A stretch of DNA of 64,000 nt from Pseudomonadota bacterium (GCA_027592275.1 JAQCKF010000004.1:105903-169902), one strand, 5' to 3'. Counted from the first letter of the stretch, positions 26,516 through 35,213 are shown. The notes: generated from the sequence alone by a model not told the origin. Translations and numbers: made by a program.

Positions 26516-27589
26516 CTATTCAATAGCCGCTATTAGTTCATCCCGCTCCTGTTCTGGCAGATCTGCTAGGCGACTAACTTCTGTATAGAAAGCGGAAAAA
26601 TCCTGATTCGATTGTTCAAAAACTGCCGCGAAGAATGGCAGTAAATCGTTGTAGGAAGCGACCGTTGAAAGCTGCGCGTTGTTTAGCGATCGCGAGAACC
26701 AGCCATCGTAACCCTCGTAACCTTGCCACTGCTGCTTCAACGTCGCATATTCTTCGCGCAGCGTCTGCTGTAGTTCCAGTTTCTGGCTACGCATCGAAGA
26801 CTCATTGAGGGCAAGTTGATAAAGCGACTCAAATCGATCTCTATAGTCGGCAACCAAGTCAACAAACTGCTGCTGTCGATCATAGTCTAGCAAGGCCGCA
26901 TCGATGTTAGATGCCTTATTGCTCTTAGCAAGCCAGCGCCGCACGCCCTCCCTTTCTACCGCCGTAGCGAAGCTCTCATTAAAGGTTGTATCGCCAGGCA
27001 AATAAACGAGTTGGTGAGCGAGTTCATGAAATAGTAATCCGGCGAGCTGATAGTCGGCACGATTCAGCACCGTGCTAAGTAGCGAGTCTTCGAACCAACC
27101 TAGCGTCGAATAGGCGTCGACCCCACCTGTGTAGACGTCGAAGCCGTCTTCTTCCAGCTTCGCGGCGTAGCTCAGGGCGGATTGCTCTGAGAAATAGCCG
27201 CGATAGGCTACGCAGCCTGCTATCGGGTAGCACCAATTCACTGGATCGACGGAAAACTCAGGTGCTGCAAACACATTCCATACCACGTGCTCTCGCTCTA
27301 TATCGACATAGCTTGAGTAGTTTCCCCCAACTGGCAGGCCCAACTCACTCTCGGCGAATTCGCGAACATCCATGACAATAGCAAACTTCTCCACTAGCTC
27401 ATCAGGCAAGTCTTGCTCTGCTTTTAGTAGCTGCTGAATATCTTCACGCCCGAATACGATTGTTAGCTGCCCTCTCGCGGCCTGCGAGTAATAGCCCACG
27501 GTCTCGCAGGAGACCAGCGCGATGGAGAGCAGAACGAGGAGAGTTGCCTTCACGCTATTTGATCTAAGAAGTACGCGGACATTCTGCAC
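26516..27589 (-). CDS. Putative zinc aminopeptidase, lipoprotein
   Basis: This 357-residue protein is of the bacterial predicted-aminopeptidase family (Aminopep, PF10023). It has a lipobox-type signal peptide (LVSC near residue 28). The zinc motif HELAH (about residue 190) and a downstream Glu in FNESFA give the HExxH...E arrangement of gluzincins. Substrates are not known; the lipid anchor places it at the outer or inner membrane, facing the periplasm. It lies four bases downstream of the broken yjbQ on the same strand and was probably co-transcribed with it. Confidence 0.88.
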   Translation of the reverse strand: MQNVRVLLRSNSVKATLLVLLSIALVSCETVGYYSQAARGQLTIVFGREDIQQLLKAEQDLPDELVEKFAIVMDVREFAESELGLPVGGNYSSYVDIEREHVVWNVFAAPEFSVDPVNWCYPIAGCVAYRGYFSEQSALSYAAKLEEDGFDVYTGGVDAYSTLGWFEDSLLSTVLNRADYQLAGLLFHELAHQLVYLPGDTTFNESFATAVEREGVRRWLAKSNKASNIDAALLDYDRQQQFVDLVADYRDRFESLYQLALNESSMRSQKLELQQTLREEYATLKQQWQGYEGYDGWFSRSLNNAQLSTVASYNDLLPFFAAVFEQSNQDFSAFYTEVSRLADLPEQERDELIAAIE

Positions 27590-27592
27590 CAG

Positions 27593-28011
27593 CTATTCTC
27601 CCATTAGCGTCGCGATAAGGGTTCGCGAACTCGCACTATTGCGATGCTCGCCGAGATAGATACCCTGCCAGGTACCCAGCTGCAAACGTCCCTGTGCTAT
27701 TGGCAGACTCATCTCACAGCCAAGCAGAGCTGACTTGATATGAGCTGGCATGTCATCGGAACCCTCATAGGTGTGCTCATAGTAGGGGGCATCTTCCGGC
27801 GCGAGTTGATTGAAATGTGATTCCATGTCGCGCCGCACCGAACTGTCGGCACAACATTGATGCTCAACGATGCCGAGGTATGCTGCAGAAAAAGATGTAG
27901 CAACCCAACATTGATAGACGAAATCTCAGGAAGGGCCTCTAGTATTTCATCGCTGACCAGATGAAAGCCTCGAGGCTTTTCTTGGAGTTTGACCGACTTC
28001 TGTAACCACAT
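27593..28011 (-). pseudogene. yjbQ: yjbQ (secondary thiamine-phosphate synthase), frameshifted
   Basis: The family protein is about 138 residues. Here the first 53 residues (starting [10 protein letters not shown], with [12 protein letters not shown]) and the last 80 ([15 protein letters not shown], then [20 protein letters not shown] to the stop at 27593) are in different frames. The break is at 27851-27855: five bases stand where the two codons of the conserved Glu-Asn in the ENAD motif should be, so one base is missing and both residues are lost. Without programmed frameshifting no full-length enzyme is made. The rest is well preserved, so the loss is recent or is a sequencing error. Confidence 0.85.
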
Positions 28012-28055
28012 ATTAGGGAGCCTCTGGCTCTAACTCAATTCATGACCACTGTGGC

Positions 28056-28835
28056 TTACAGACCAACCAGTTCGATCTCAAATAAGTTTGCCCAATGTTT
28101 GCCGGTTACAAACAAACGTTTCGCCTCGGCGTCCCAGGCAATACCATTAAGCACTGCCTCGGAGCTTCCCAATTGGGTTTGCCCGGACAAGCCTGTCAAG
28201 TCTACGATGGAATTGACCTCGCCGCTTTCGGGATCGATGCGCAGAATAAAATCTGTCTGCCAAACATTCGCCCAGACCTCGCCATTAATATATTCCAACT
28301 CATTCAATTGGTTTATGGCATTACCGTCGAGCTGGACTTCAACCTTGCGCACCGGCGCGAAAGTCTCTGGGTCCATAAATTGTAGAGTCGCCGTTCCGTC
28401 ACTCAGGATGAGATGACTGCCATCGTAGGCGAGTCCCCAACCCTGCGTTGCATTGTAGTGTGATCCCTTCGATTCGAAAGTCGTCTTATCGTGTACGAAG
28501 ACGAGATGAGACTGCCAGGTTAACTGATAAATTTTATCGTCTACTATTTCGATGCCTTCTCCAAAGTAGCGCTGGGACATGCTCTTGTTCATTAGCACCT
28601 CACCATCCTCGAGATTTATCTTGCTCAAGTTTGACTGTCCGTTCTTGCCAGTGCCCTCGAACAGAAAACCTTCGTGATAGAGCAGACCTTGAGTAAAGGA
28701 ATTAATGTTGTGCGGATAGGTATTCAAGATATTGTAGCCATAGCGAGCCACCTGCTCTTGTGCCAGCAACACAGGTGACATGCAGCACGCTAGCAAGAAC
28801 AGTAATAACCTTGATTGTTTAGAGATGATACTCAA
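28056..28835 (-). CDS. Glutaminyl-peptide cyclotransferase (beta-propeller type)
   Basis: This 259-residue protein has a signal peptide (SRLLLFLLACCMSPVLLAQ-like) and the five-bladed propeller repeats of plant-type glutamine cyclotransferases (PF05096): SFTQGLLYHEGFLFEGTG, ATQGWGLAYDGSHLILSDG and WANVWQTDFILRIDPESG are visible. It converts N-terminal Gln of exported peptides to pyroglutamate. I take TTG 28835 as start, because AGGGGA lies seven bases upstream and the signal peptide then stands at the N-terminus; an ATG at 28880 would add 15 odd residues. It is 44 bp from yjbQ and divergent from the HIT gene. Confidence 0.9.
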   Translation of the reverse strand: MSIISKQSRLLLFLLACCMSPVLLAQEQVARYGYNILNTYPHNINSFTQGLLYHEGFLFEGTGKNGQSNLSKINLEDGEVLMNKSMSQRYFGEGIEIVDDKIYQLTWQSHLVFVHDKTTFESKGSHYNATQGWGLAYDGSHLILSDGTATLQFMDPETFAPVRKVEVQLDGNAINQLNELEYINGEVWANVWQTDFILRIDPESGEVNSIVDLTGLSGQTQLGSSEAVLNGIAWDAEAKRLFVTGKHWANLFEIELVGL

Positions 28836-28909
28836 ATCTGTTCCCCTGATACCCCATGTTATAGTATAGCCCGACCGCATTAATCACAGCTGAATGATTG
28901 GAGCACTGC

Positions 28910-29257
28910 ATGTCGAAAAACTGTCTGTTTTGCAAAATTATCGCAGGGGAAATACCCTCAAACAAGGTTTATTCCGACGATGACGTGTATGCCTTTCATG
29001 ATATTAATCCTGCCGCACCTACGCATATCCTTGTTATCCCCAAGAAACATCTGACCTACGTGAGTTCGGCAGATGACGCAGATGAGGCGCTGCTGGGTAA
29101 ATTGCTATTGAAAGCCAATCAGATCGCCGCAGACCTAGGCCTTAGTGAAGATGGATTTCGCTACGTGATTAACACTGGCCGCGATGGAGGGCAGACTGTC
29201 TTCCACCTCCATCTGCACATTCTCGGTGGTCGTGCACTTGGCTGGCCTCCGGGTTAG
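28910..29257 (+). CDS. hinT: HIT family protein (HinT-like purine nucleoside phosphoramidase)
   Basis: A 115-residue HIT-domain protein. It has CLFCKIIAGEIPS at the N-terminus and the HIT triad HLHLHILGG near residue 101, which is the nucleotidyl-His motif of HinT enzymes that hydrolyse AMP-N-linked phosphoramidates. The start is ATG 28910 with GGAG at seven bases; a TTG 12 bases further up is not needed. It is a single gene, divergent from the cyclotransferase. Confidence 0.93.
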   Translation: MSKNCLFCKIIAGEIPSNKVYSDDDVYAFHDINPAAPTHILVIPKKHLTYVSSADDADEALLGKLLLKANQIAADLGLSEDGFRYVINTGRDGGQTVFHLHLHILGGRALGWPPG

Positions 29258-29298
29258 TACTGATAAGCCTAGCAGCAGAAAATAAAGTACAAAAAAAC

Positions 29299-30381
29299 CT
29301 AACTACGCAGCCGCTGCAGCTGTGACTGCTGCGCATCGAACACGCCCTTCTCGGTAATAATCTTTGTGACTAGGCGCGCGGGCGTTACATCGAACCCGAA
29401 GTTACTCACCGTTACACCTTCAGGGCAGAGTCTAATCTTGCTCAATAGCCCATTTGCATCGATACCGCTGAGGTGACTAACCTCTTGCGCATCGCGCTCT
29501 TCTATTGGAATCTCTTTAATGCCGTCCGTCAGCGTAAAATCAATGCTCGACACCGGTAGAGCAACGAAGAATGGCACCTCATTATCAAACGCAGCTAACG
29601 CCTTCAGATAGGTACCAATCTTATTGCAAACGTCACCGGTAATTGTAGTTCTATCACTACCGACGACACAGCAATCCACTAAGCCCTGTTGCATGAGGTG
29701 ACCGCCAGCATTATCCACTATCAGAGTATGGGCTATCTCTTGTTGGCCAAGCTCCCAACAGGTAAGTGACGCTCCCTGATTGCGAGGTCGAGTCTCATCT
29801 ACCCAAACATGAATTGGCACTCCCGCCTCGGCAGCCTTGTAGATGACAGAAAGCGCCGTCCCCCAATCAACGGCCGCTAGGGCCCCCGCGTTGCAGTGAG
29901 TTAGAACATTTAGCGACTTACTCTTATCTAACTTAGCATCCCAAATCTCCTGCAATAGCTTAGCTCCCTGCACGCCAATTTCGGCGCAGATCGCACTGTC
30001 CTCAGCCTCCATCGCGCGAGCCTGCTGCAAAGCAACTTCGACTCGCTTCTCGACCAGGGTGTTGCGCAGCGCTGCATTCATTCTATCGAGAGCCCACTGC
30101 AGATTTACGGCAGTAGGCCGCGTGGCAGCCAATCTATCTACCGCCACTGCTAGTTGATTAGGGTCTTCAAGCAGCGCGAGGTACACACCATAGACGGCTG
30201 TCACCCCGATCAGAGGCGCGCCTCGGACCTGCATAGATTCAATTGCATGGCAGGCATCGTGTAAGGTATTGAGTGTCACGATCTCGAACCGATGAGGCAG
30301 GCGAGTCTGATCGATGATGTTGACACTACCGTCAGATTCATCGAACCAGATGCTTTGGAAATGCTGGCCATCCACATTCAC
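29299..30381 (-). CDS. mtnA: S-methyl-5-thioribose-1-phosphate isomerase
   Basis: This 360-residue enzyme of the eIF2B-like family isomerises 5-methylthioribose-1-phosphate to the ribulose form in methionine salvage. The motifs RGAPLIGVTAVYG (about residue 53), the catalytic Cys in THCNAGALA (about residue 162) and Asp in GSDRTTITGDVCNKIGT (about residue 243) are present. The start is GTG 30381 with AGGAGA ten bases upstream. The rest of methionine salvage (mtnBCD, mtnK or mtnP) is not in this window. The neighbouring aldolase-SDR fusion upstream carries a class II aldolase domain of the MtnB/RhaD fold, which may or may not be related. Confidence 0.95.
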   Translation of the reverse strand: MNVDGQHFQSIWFDESDGSVNIIDQTRLPHRFEIVTLNTLHDACHAIESMQVRGAPLIGVTAVYGVYLALLEDPNQLAVAVDRLAATRPTAVNLQWALDRMNAALRNTLVEKRVEVALQQARAMEAEDSAICAEIGVQGAKLLQEIWDAKLDKSKSLNVLTHCNAGALAAVDWGTALSVIYKAAEAGVPIHVWVDETRPRNQGASLTCWELGQQEIAHTLIVDNAGGHLMQQGLVDCCVVGSDRTTITGDVCNKIGTYLKALAAFDNEVPFFVALPVSSIDFTLTDGIKEIPIEERDAQEVSHLSGIDANGLLSKIRLCPEGVTVSNFGFDVTPARLVTKIITEKGVFDAQQSQLQRLRS

Positions 30382-30492
30382 AGTCGTATCGTCTCCTGTA
30401 GTCGATACTGAAAAATCATCCCTAATTTTCCCAGTATGTCGTGCGCCAAAAGCTGGCGTGAAAGTGTCATTTCACTTAGCCTAGCGCACTCG

Positions 30493-30534
30493 CATTGCCC
30501 TTAACGGGCAATGGTTGCACATCCGATGTGCAAC
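30493..30534. repeat. two adjacent perfect hairpins
   Basis: Two inverted repeats abut without a gap: CATTGCCC / GGGCAATG with a 5-nt loop (30493-30513) and GTTGCACAT / ATGTGCAAC with a 3-nt loop (30514-30534). They lie 28 bp downstream of the aldolase-SDR fusion and about 110 bp upstream of mtnA, both on the minus strand. No U-run follows either, so they are not standard terminators; a REP-like element or an mRNA-stabilising structure is possible. Confidence 0.8.
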
Positions 30535-30561
30535 GTCGCTGACCAAGAAAAGGTAGTGAAA

Positions 30562-32547
30562 CTAGATGACGCGCTCGTTACCGCCGTCGATTGGTAACTG
30601 TGCTCCAGTGGTCTTAGCTAGTGAATCTCCTGCAAATAGCACGGCGGCCTTCGCAACGTCGATTGATGCGACTTCGGTACGTAGCACATTCGAAGTCTTA
30701 TACTCCTCAACGCTGACACCATAATGTTGGGCTCGGCTAGCCAACACGTCGTCAGTCCATATCGCCGTATCATACACGGCATTCGGATGCAGCACGTTTA
30801 CGCGTATGCCTGCCTCGCCAAACTCCAGAGCAGCGACTCGCGCCATCTGTGTAAGGCCGGCTTTCGCGACAGAATAGGCTGCAGCACCCGGCCCCGGTGC
30901 AGGCACATTCTTAGACGCAACGATTACCACCGCCGGATCGATACCATTCCTTAGAAAAGGCGTAGCGCAGCGCAACAGTTTCATGTGCGAGCCCAGATTC
31001 AAGCGCAGTGATGATTCCCAATTCTCGTCGTCCATGTCTTCTAGCGATTGGCTCGCGGGAAAACTACCCGCATTACTAATTACGATATCTATGCCCCCGA
31101 ATTCTACGACCATCTGCTGCAGTGCATCATCAATTGCCACAGAATCGGTCACGTCACAGTGAACTGGCAATACGCAAGCGCTGTCGAATTGAGCCGCGAA
31201 GTCCTGGGCGATATCTAGCGCCAACACTACCGCGCCCTTGTCTACGAATTCTTGAACACAGGCTCTTCCTATACCCGATGCGGCGCCGCTCACGACCACC
31301 ACCTTGCCTTCAAACTCCGGCGTCTTAGCCGAAGATTTCAGCTTCGCCTGTTCCAGTTCCCAGTATTCAACATCGAATAGATCCTGACTGGGTAATGTCT
31401 GCCAGCCTCCTAGCTGCTGCGCTTGCTGAATCGATTTGATCGTATGCTGTGAGATATCCTGCACTATGCCTAGGCGCTTCTGGTTAGGGGCCAGATAGAC
31501 CATGCCCTTGCCACGCCAAACACCATAGCGGGGCATGCTATCCAGGCATTGATGGGATTCATCGCTATGCTTCTCGAAATAGTCACGGTAATCGGCTTGG
31601 AACTGCTGCAGCCCCTGAACCGGATCATCTGCAAATATGGCAGCGAAGGCTTTCGTGTGTATCGTATGATCGGGCGTCAACGGACCACGAGTAGCCAATT
31701 CAGCACAATCCTTCAGGCTCGCGAATCCAGCCGCCTGACTCGAGGTCTCAAGCCTGAGTAAAACCGGTCTACCCATAACGTCTGCTGCAGATCGGCGTAG
31801 CCGGCTGAGCTGCAGACAATCCCCGGCGTCGGGGGCGTAGGTAGCAGCGGCCAATTCAGTAGTACCCATCTTCTCTTTTAAATACTGTTCCGCCTTGCTA
31901 ACAAGCTCAATCATTGTGCTATAGCTAGCACCTGCATCTTCATCGAAAGTAAATATGCCATGATGCAATAAGATTATGCCGCGCAGCGATGACCACTCGG
32001 CTGAGGCTGTCGCCTGCGCCACCTGCTTAGCCAAGATAAACCCCGGCATCGTATAGGGCAATATCAATACCTCATCGCCGTAGATTTCCTGCAGCATAGC
32101 CTCGCCGTTCGGGCTATTACTTATCGCAACGACGGCATCGGCATGACTATGATCTACGTACTTGTGAGGAATGAGCGCATGCAGAATAGCTTCTACCGAA
32201 GGCGTTGGCGCCGTAGGGTCTAGCAGCGCGAGACGAAGCTGGCGCATCATCTCACTATCGCTGAGGGTGTCGAGTTGGCCCAAGCGCAGGAGATAATCCA
32301 TCTTCACCGCTGGAAAACCCGCGCTTTGTATCGTGCGCAGATCCCATCCGGAGCCTTTCACGAACAGAACAGACTCCATTTCGCCGAATACGTTCTGCAA
32401 CTCTCCCTTCACAGAAGTATTGCCACCGCCATGAAGCACGAGGTCGGCGTCCCCTCCCAGCAACTGCGATGTGTAAACACGCAGGCCAAGATCATCGCCT
32501 TCGCCGGCTATGGCTGCAGCTTCGGATTCTATCCAACGGTTTTTCAT
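30562..32547 (-). CDS. Bifunctional class II aldolase / short-chain dehydrogenase
   Basis: A 661-residue fusion. Residues 1 to about 400 form a class II (RhaD/AraD-type) aldolase with the HGGGNTSVKGE motif near residue 38 and zinc ligands in VDHSHAD (about residue 151) and LLHHGIF. Residues from about 412 are an SDR with VVSGAASGIGRA, SNAG, the YSVAKAG catalytic Tyr-Lys and C-terminal IDGGNERV. Such fusions (as in YuxG-like proteins) cleave a phosphorylated deoxysugar such as rhamnulose-1-phosphate and handle the resulting lactaldehyde. No rhamnose kinase or isomerase gene is near. The substrate stays open. Confidence 0.93.
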   Translation of the reverse strand: MKNRWIESEAAAIAGEGDDLGLRVYTSQLLGGDADLVLHGGGNTSVKGELQNVFGEMESVLFVKGSGWDLRTIQSAGFPAVKMDYLLRLGQLDTLSDSEMMRQLRLALLDPTAPTPSVEAILHALIPHKYVDHSHADAVVAISNSPNGEAMLQEIYGDEVLILPYTMPGFILAKQVAQATASAEWSSLRGIILLHHGIFTFDEDAGASYSTMIELVSKAEQYLKEKMGTTELAAATYAPDAGDCLQLSRLRRSAADVMGRPVLLRLETSSQAAGFASLKDCAELATRGPLTPDHTIHTKAFAAIFADDPVQGLQQFQADYRDYFEKHSDESHQCLDSMPRYGVWRGKGMVYLAPNQKRLGIVQDISQHTIKSIQQAQQLGGWQTLPSQDLFDVEYWELEQAKLKSSAKTPEFEGKVVVVSGAASGIGRACVQEFVDKGAVVLALDIAQDFAAQFDSACVLPVHCDVTDSVAIDDALQQMVVEFGGIDIVISNAGSFPASQSLEDMDDENWESSLRLNLGSHMKLLRCATPFLRNGIDPAVVIVASKNVPAPGPGAAAYSVAKAGLTQMARVAALEFGEAGIRVNVLHPNAVYDTAIWTDDVLASRAQHYGVSVEEYKTSNVLRTEVASIDVAKAAVLFAGDSLAKTTGAQLPIDGGNERVI

Positions 32548-32595
32548 GATGTTAGGTAACTCGATTTGAGGTTAGCAGACGCGGCCTTAAACGAA

Positions 32596-32630
32596 AAACG
32601 CACCATCGTAAGCGATAGTGCGTTTCTTTT
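32596..32630. terminator. two-way rho-independent terminator
   Basis: A long stem with one mismatch (AAACGCACcATCG / CGATaGTGCGTTT) and a TAAG loop has a T-run on either strand. On the minus strand it ends the exbD transcript before the aldolase-SDR gene. Confidence 0.88.
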
Positions 32631-32684
32631 ACTACTCTTCTGACTGATCGCAGTTAACAACTGCAATAGTTAGTCATCTAGCCG

Positions 32685-33104
32685 CTACTGAGGCTCTACA
32701 ATAGAGATATTCGACATACCTGCTTGCCGTGCCGCGTCCATGATCATCACCAAGGAAGCGACATCAGATGCATTATTGGGCTGAATAATTACCGACGCTG
32801 ATGGGTTTTCAGCTTTGAGTTGGTCAATATTCGAGCGAATGAAGTTTGGCAGAATCGGACGTGGATTACCGTTAAGGATAATCTCGTTATTAGGGCCAAT
32901 TTCGAAAAGAATGTTCTTTTTGTCGTCGTCCTCTGGAGGCGGATCGCTATTGTTGTTGTCGCTACTCGCGGCACTCACCGAAGTCTCGGAGAGAAATGTC
33001 GCTGTTACTACGAAGAAAATCAATAATATAAAGACCACGTCCAACATGGGTGTAAGGTCAATCTTAGTATCGTCGCTCTTCTTTCTGCCGGCTATTTTTT
33101 TCAT
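32685..33104 (-). CDS. ExbD/TolR-family protein (orphan)
   Basis: This 139-residue protein has one N-terminal transmembrane helix in the family motif DLTPMLDVVFILLIFF (with the functional Asp in LTPMLD) and a periplasmic domain after an acidic linker rich in Asp and Asn (residues 45-63). It would work with ExbB and TonB to energise outer-membrane receptors. No exbB or tonB gene is adjacent; terminators stand on both sides, so it is expressed alone. It could supply the second ExbD copy seen in many marine gammaproteobacteria. Confidence 0.92.
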   Translation of the reverse strand: MKKIAGRKKSDDTKIDLTPMLDVVFILLIFFVVTATFLSETSVSAASSDNNNSDPPPEDDDKKNILFEIGPNNEIILNGNPRPILPNFIRSNIDQLKAENPSASVIIQPNNASDVASLVMIMDAARQAGMSNISIVEPQ

Positions 33105-33278
33105 TGTCTTGTCCTAACTACGGTGTCCTAACTACTTAAGCTGCAGTGGCTAGCAGCGGTGCATCAAATCTGGACTGATCCCACAAATGAGGGAACCGAG
33201 GCTTGGAGTATAGCAACCCTTTCGACTGAATTAAAAGGCGGATTTTAGGCCTTCTACTACGCTTTTTTAGCAGGCCAC

Positions 33279-33308
33279 AAAAAAGGGAGGCTGTAGCCTC
33301 CCTTTTTT
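33279..33308. terminator. two-way rho-independent terminator
   Basis: A perfect palindrome with stem GGGAGG / CCTCCC and a six-base loop, flanked by six A and six T. It ends the tetR transcript on the minus strand upstream of exbD and would stop plus-strand reading too. Confidence 0.95.
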
Positions 33309-33400
33309 GTTTTCGCGATCTTAAATATCTGGATTATTAAATTTAACTATTTGATTTTTAATGAATTACTTTCAAGAAGCACGCCTGTATTTGTTTCTTA

Positions 33401-33988
33401 CTACTTCTGCAGCGAAGCAACATTGAACGTAATAAGCTCTTTCAGCTGCTTTGGAGTCTTGCCGTCTCGGCTATTTACGCGGATGCCGTGAAGGCTGTTC
33501 ATCAGAACTTCCGCGGCAAATTCTGCGCTGACGCCCTTCTTCATCTTACGATTCTTATGGGCTTCCTTCAAACGAGCCAATAGGCCTTTGCGAATACTAG
33601 ACAGAGAGCCACGGACGACCTTGCGCATTTCCTTGTCGTAATTAATGCTTTCGCAGACCGAATTAACTAGCAGACAGCCCATGCTGCGGTGCTTATTTGT
33701 CACATTGAGAACAGTCTCATCTAAATAGGCTTCGATAGCTTCCCAGGGACCAAGTTTAGAATTCTTCAGAGTGGCGGCAATCTGCCTATCCACCACTTTA
33801 TTGTACTGATCGACACAAGATTTGAAGAAAGTGTCCTTGTCACCGAAAGAATTATAGAGAGTGCCTCTGTTGATACCCGTGCAATCTAGCAATTTTTGAA
33901 CGGAGCTTGCCTCGTATCCTTCGCGCCAGAACTGCTCCATCGCGTTAGTTAAAACTTCTTCTTCATCAAATTCTACTGGTCGTGCCAT
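33401..33988 (-). CDS. TetR/AcrR-family transcription regulator
   Basis: This 195-residue one-domain-plus-ligand-domain regulator has the helix-turn-helix at residues 25-45 (SVQKLLDCTGINRGTLYNSF) and a C-terminal dimer/ligand domain with MGCLLVNSV. It would bind an operator as a dimer and leave it when a small ligand binds. There is no obvious target operon next to it: exbD downstream is cut off by a terminator and the DUF445 gene is upstream on the same strand. It may control a distant gene or itself. Confidence 0.92.
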   Translation of the reverse strand: MARPVEFDEEEVLTNAMEQFWREGYEASSVQKLLDCTGINRGTLYNSFGDKDTFFKSCVDQYNKVVDRQIAATLKNSKLGPWEAIEAYLDETVLNVTNKHRSMGCLLVNSVCESINYDKEMRKVVRGSLSSIRKGLLARLKEAHKNRKMKKGVSAEFAAEVLMNSLHGIRVNSRDGKTPKQLKELITFNVASLQK

Positions 33989-34347
33989 ATTCTTCTACTC
34001 AATCTGTGCTTTACAGTTAACGGGTTAATTAAATCGCCTGCATAAGAAATAGACCTGCATTTCGTGCGTGATCTTTAGCATGCTTTCGAAGCGGGCATTA
34101 TAGTACAGCGATTTAGTTTTTTCACCCAATGCGCGTGATAACTTCCCGTTTTTACCCGTGAATCGATTTGGATTATTCGCCGCGAAATTAAATGCCCTAA
34201 TAGTGTGCGACAATGTGATCTGCATCACTCTCTATCAGCGTATAAATTAAGATAGTTGCGACGAGCATTAGCCGTGATATTGCTTGGTGGACAAAAAATT
34301 GAATGGCAGTTCAAGAAAAAGAAAGAGAACCACTAGACGCTACTGGG
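33989..34347. other. intergenic region upstream of tetR
   Basis: A 359-bp stretch on the side of the tetR start. It is AT-rich and holds the CRP-like palindrome at 34214-34229. A 67-codon reading frame (34025-34228, minus) lies here but has no ribosome-binding site I can see and no family look; I do not call it a gene. Confidence 0.4.
34214..34229. promoter_or_regulatory. CRP/Vfr-like binding site
   Basis: TGTGA-N6-TCACT with surrounding bases AATGTGATCT...ATCACT fits the CRP consensus except for the last base. It lies 226 bp upstream of the tetR start, the only gene that could be controlled from here (minus strand). The match is by eye and has no statistics behind it. Confidence 0.45.
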
Positions 34348-35073
34348 TTAAAGGGCGTTAATTACCGTCACCACAAGACCGATCAGTCCGCCGAACACAC
34401 AACCCCAAACGACCAACCAACCTAAGTGCTTACGAATCATCTGCTGAATTATTTCCTTGACCATTTTTGGCGTCATTTGATTCAGCCGATCATCGATCAT
34501 GAACTCCAGCTTGCTACGTATCACCTCATCATCCATAGCAGAGCTTAAAGCGGCCTGGATCTGATCCTGGAAGCTCCCGTCGGTCAATTGCTCGCCGAAG
34601 AAATCGCGCATCTTCTCTACGAATGGCGCCTTCAGCGCGCCTAGGCCATCGCGACCGCCTAACATGCCAACCATACTGCCAAATGAGGAGCTCATTATCA
34701 CGTCTAGCAGCGATTCGAAGGCGGCATCGAGATCCAACTCTTCGATCGCCTTCTTCAGTTGACCCGTCATCTTCTTGGAGATATCACCGGCACCATGAAA
34801 AAACTCCTCCAGGTCAGCTTTGTGGAAGAACTGCTCCATAATCAACTCTCTTATACCCAGCTTGAACTCCTCGAATCGCAGAGGAATTACGCCTGAGCCA
34901 TAGATACCCGGAACACGCTCGAACAGCATATGAACAGCCAACCAATTGGTTATGCCTCCAGATAGCGCGAAAAGACCCGTGTTAAGCACATAAGTCTGAT
35001 ACGGCCATTCTACGAGCAGACCTACTATGACTAAGGCCGCTGCAATAAGATTGCTGAGAATACTTATATTGAT
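34348..35073 (-). CDS. DUF445 membrane protein, probable AUC start
   Basis: A DUF445-family protein with a hydrophobic helix at each end and a helical middle; family marks are FALSGGITNWLAVHMLFE and GSGVIPLRFEEFKLGIRELIMEQFF. The function of the family is not known. No ATG, GTG or TTG occurs upstream of residue 29. The frame is open further up and codes for NISILSNLIAAALVIVG, which fits the expected N-terminus. An ATC at 35073 stands where the family's Met should be, with AAGAGG six bases before it, and a TAA a few codons further up limits the gene. A GTG at 34989 would lose the first helix. With AUC the protein has 241 residues. Confidence 0.8.
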   Translation of the reverse strand: MNISILSNLIAAALVIVGLLVEWPYQTYVLNTGLFALSGGITNWLAVHMLFERVPGIYGSGVIPLRFEEFKLGIRELIMEQFFHKADLEEFFHGAGDISKKMTGQLKKAIEELDLDAAFESLLDVIMSSSFGSMVGMLGGRDGLGALKAPFVEKMRDFFGEQLTDGSFQDQIQAALSSAMDDEVIRSKLEFMIDDRLNQMTPKMVKEIIQQMIRKHLGWLVVWGCVFGGLIGLVVTVINAL

Positions 35074-35213
35074 GGTAGACCTCTTGGAGCGTTATCGATG
35101 AGAGTTGGAGACATCGGCGCATCTTAATAGATCATCGCCGGATGGGGCAAGTGACTAGGCAGATTTGCAAGAAGGAAGACGGGCGGAGCGCGCTTAGCAA
35201 TTACTGCATTCAA

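Noticed and set aside
34025..34228. 67-codon frame upstream of tetR
   Set aside because: No ribosome-binding site, no family look and AT-rich composition typical of a non-coding leader; its start overlaps the CRP-like site.
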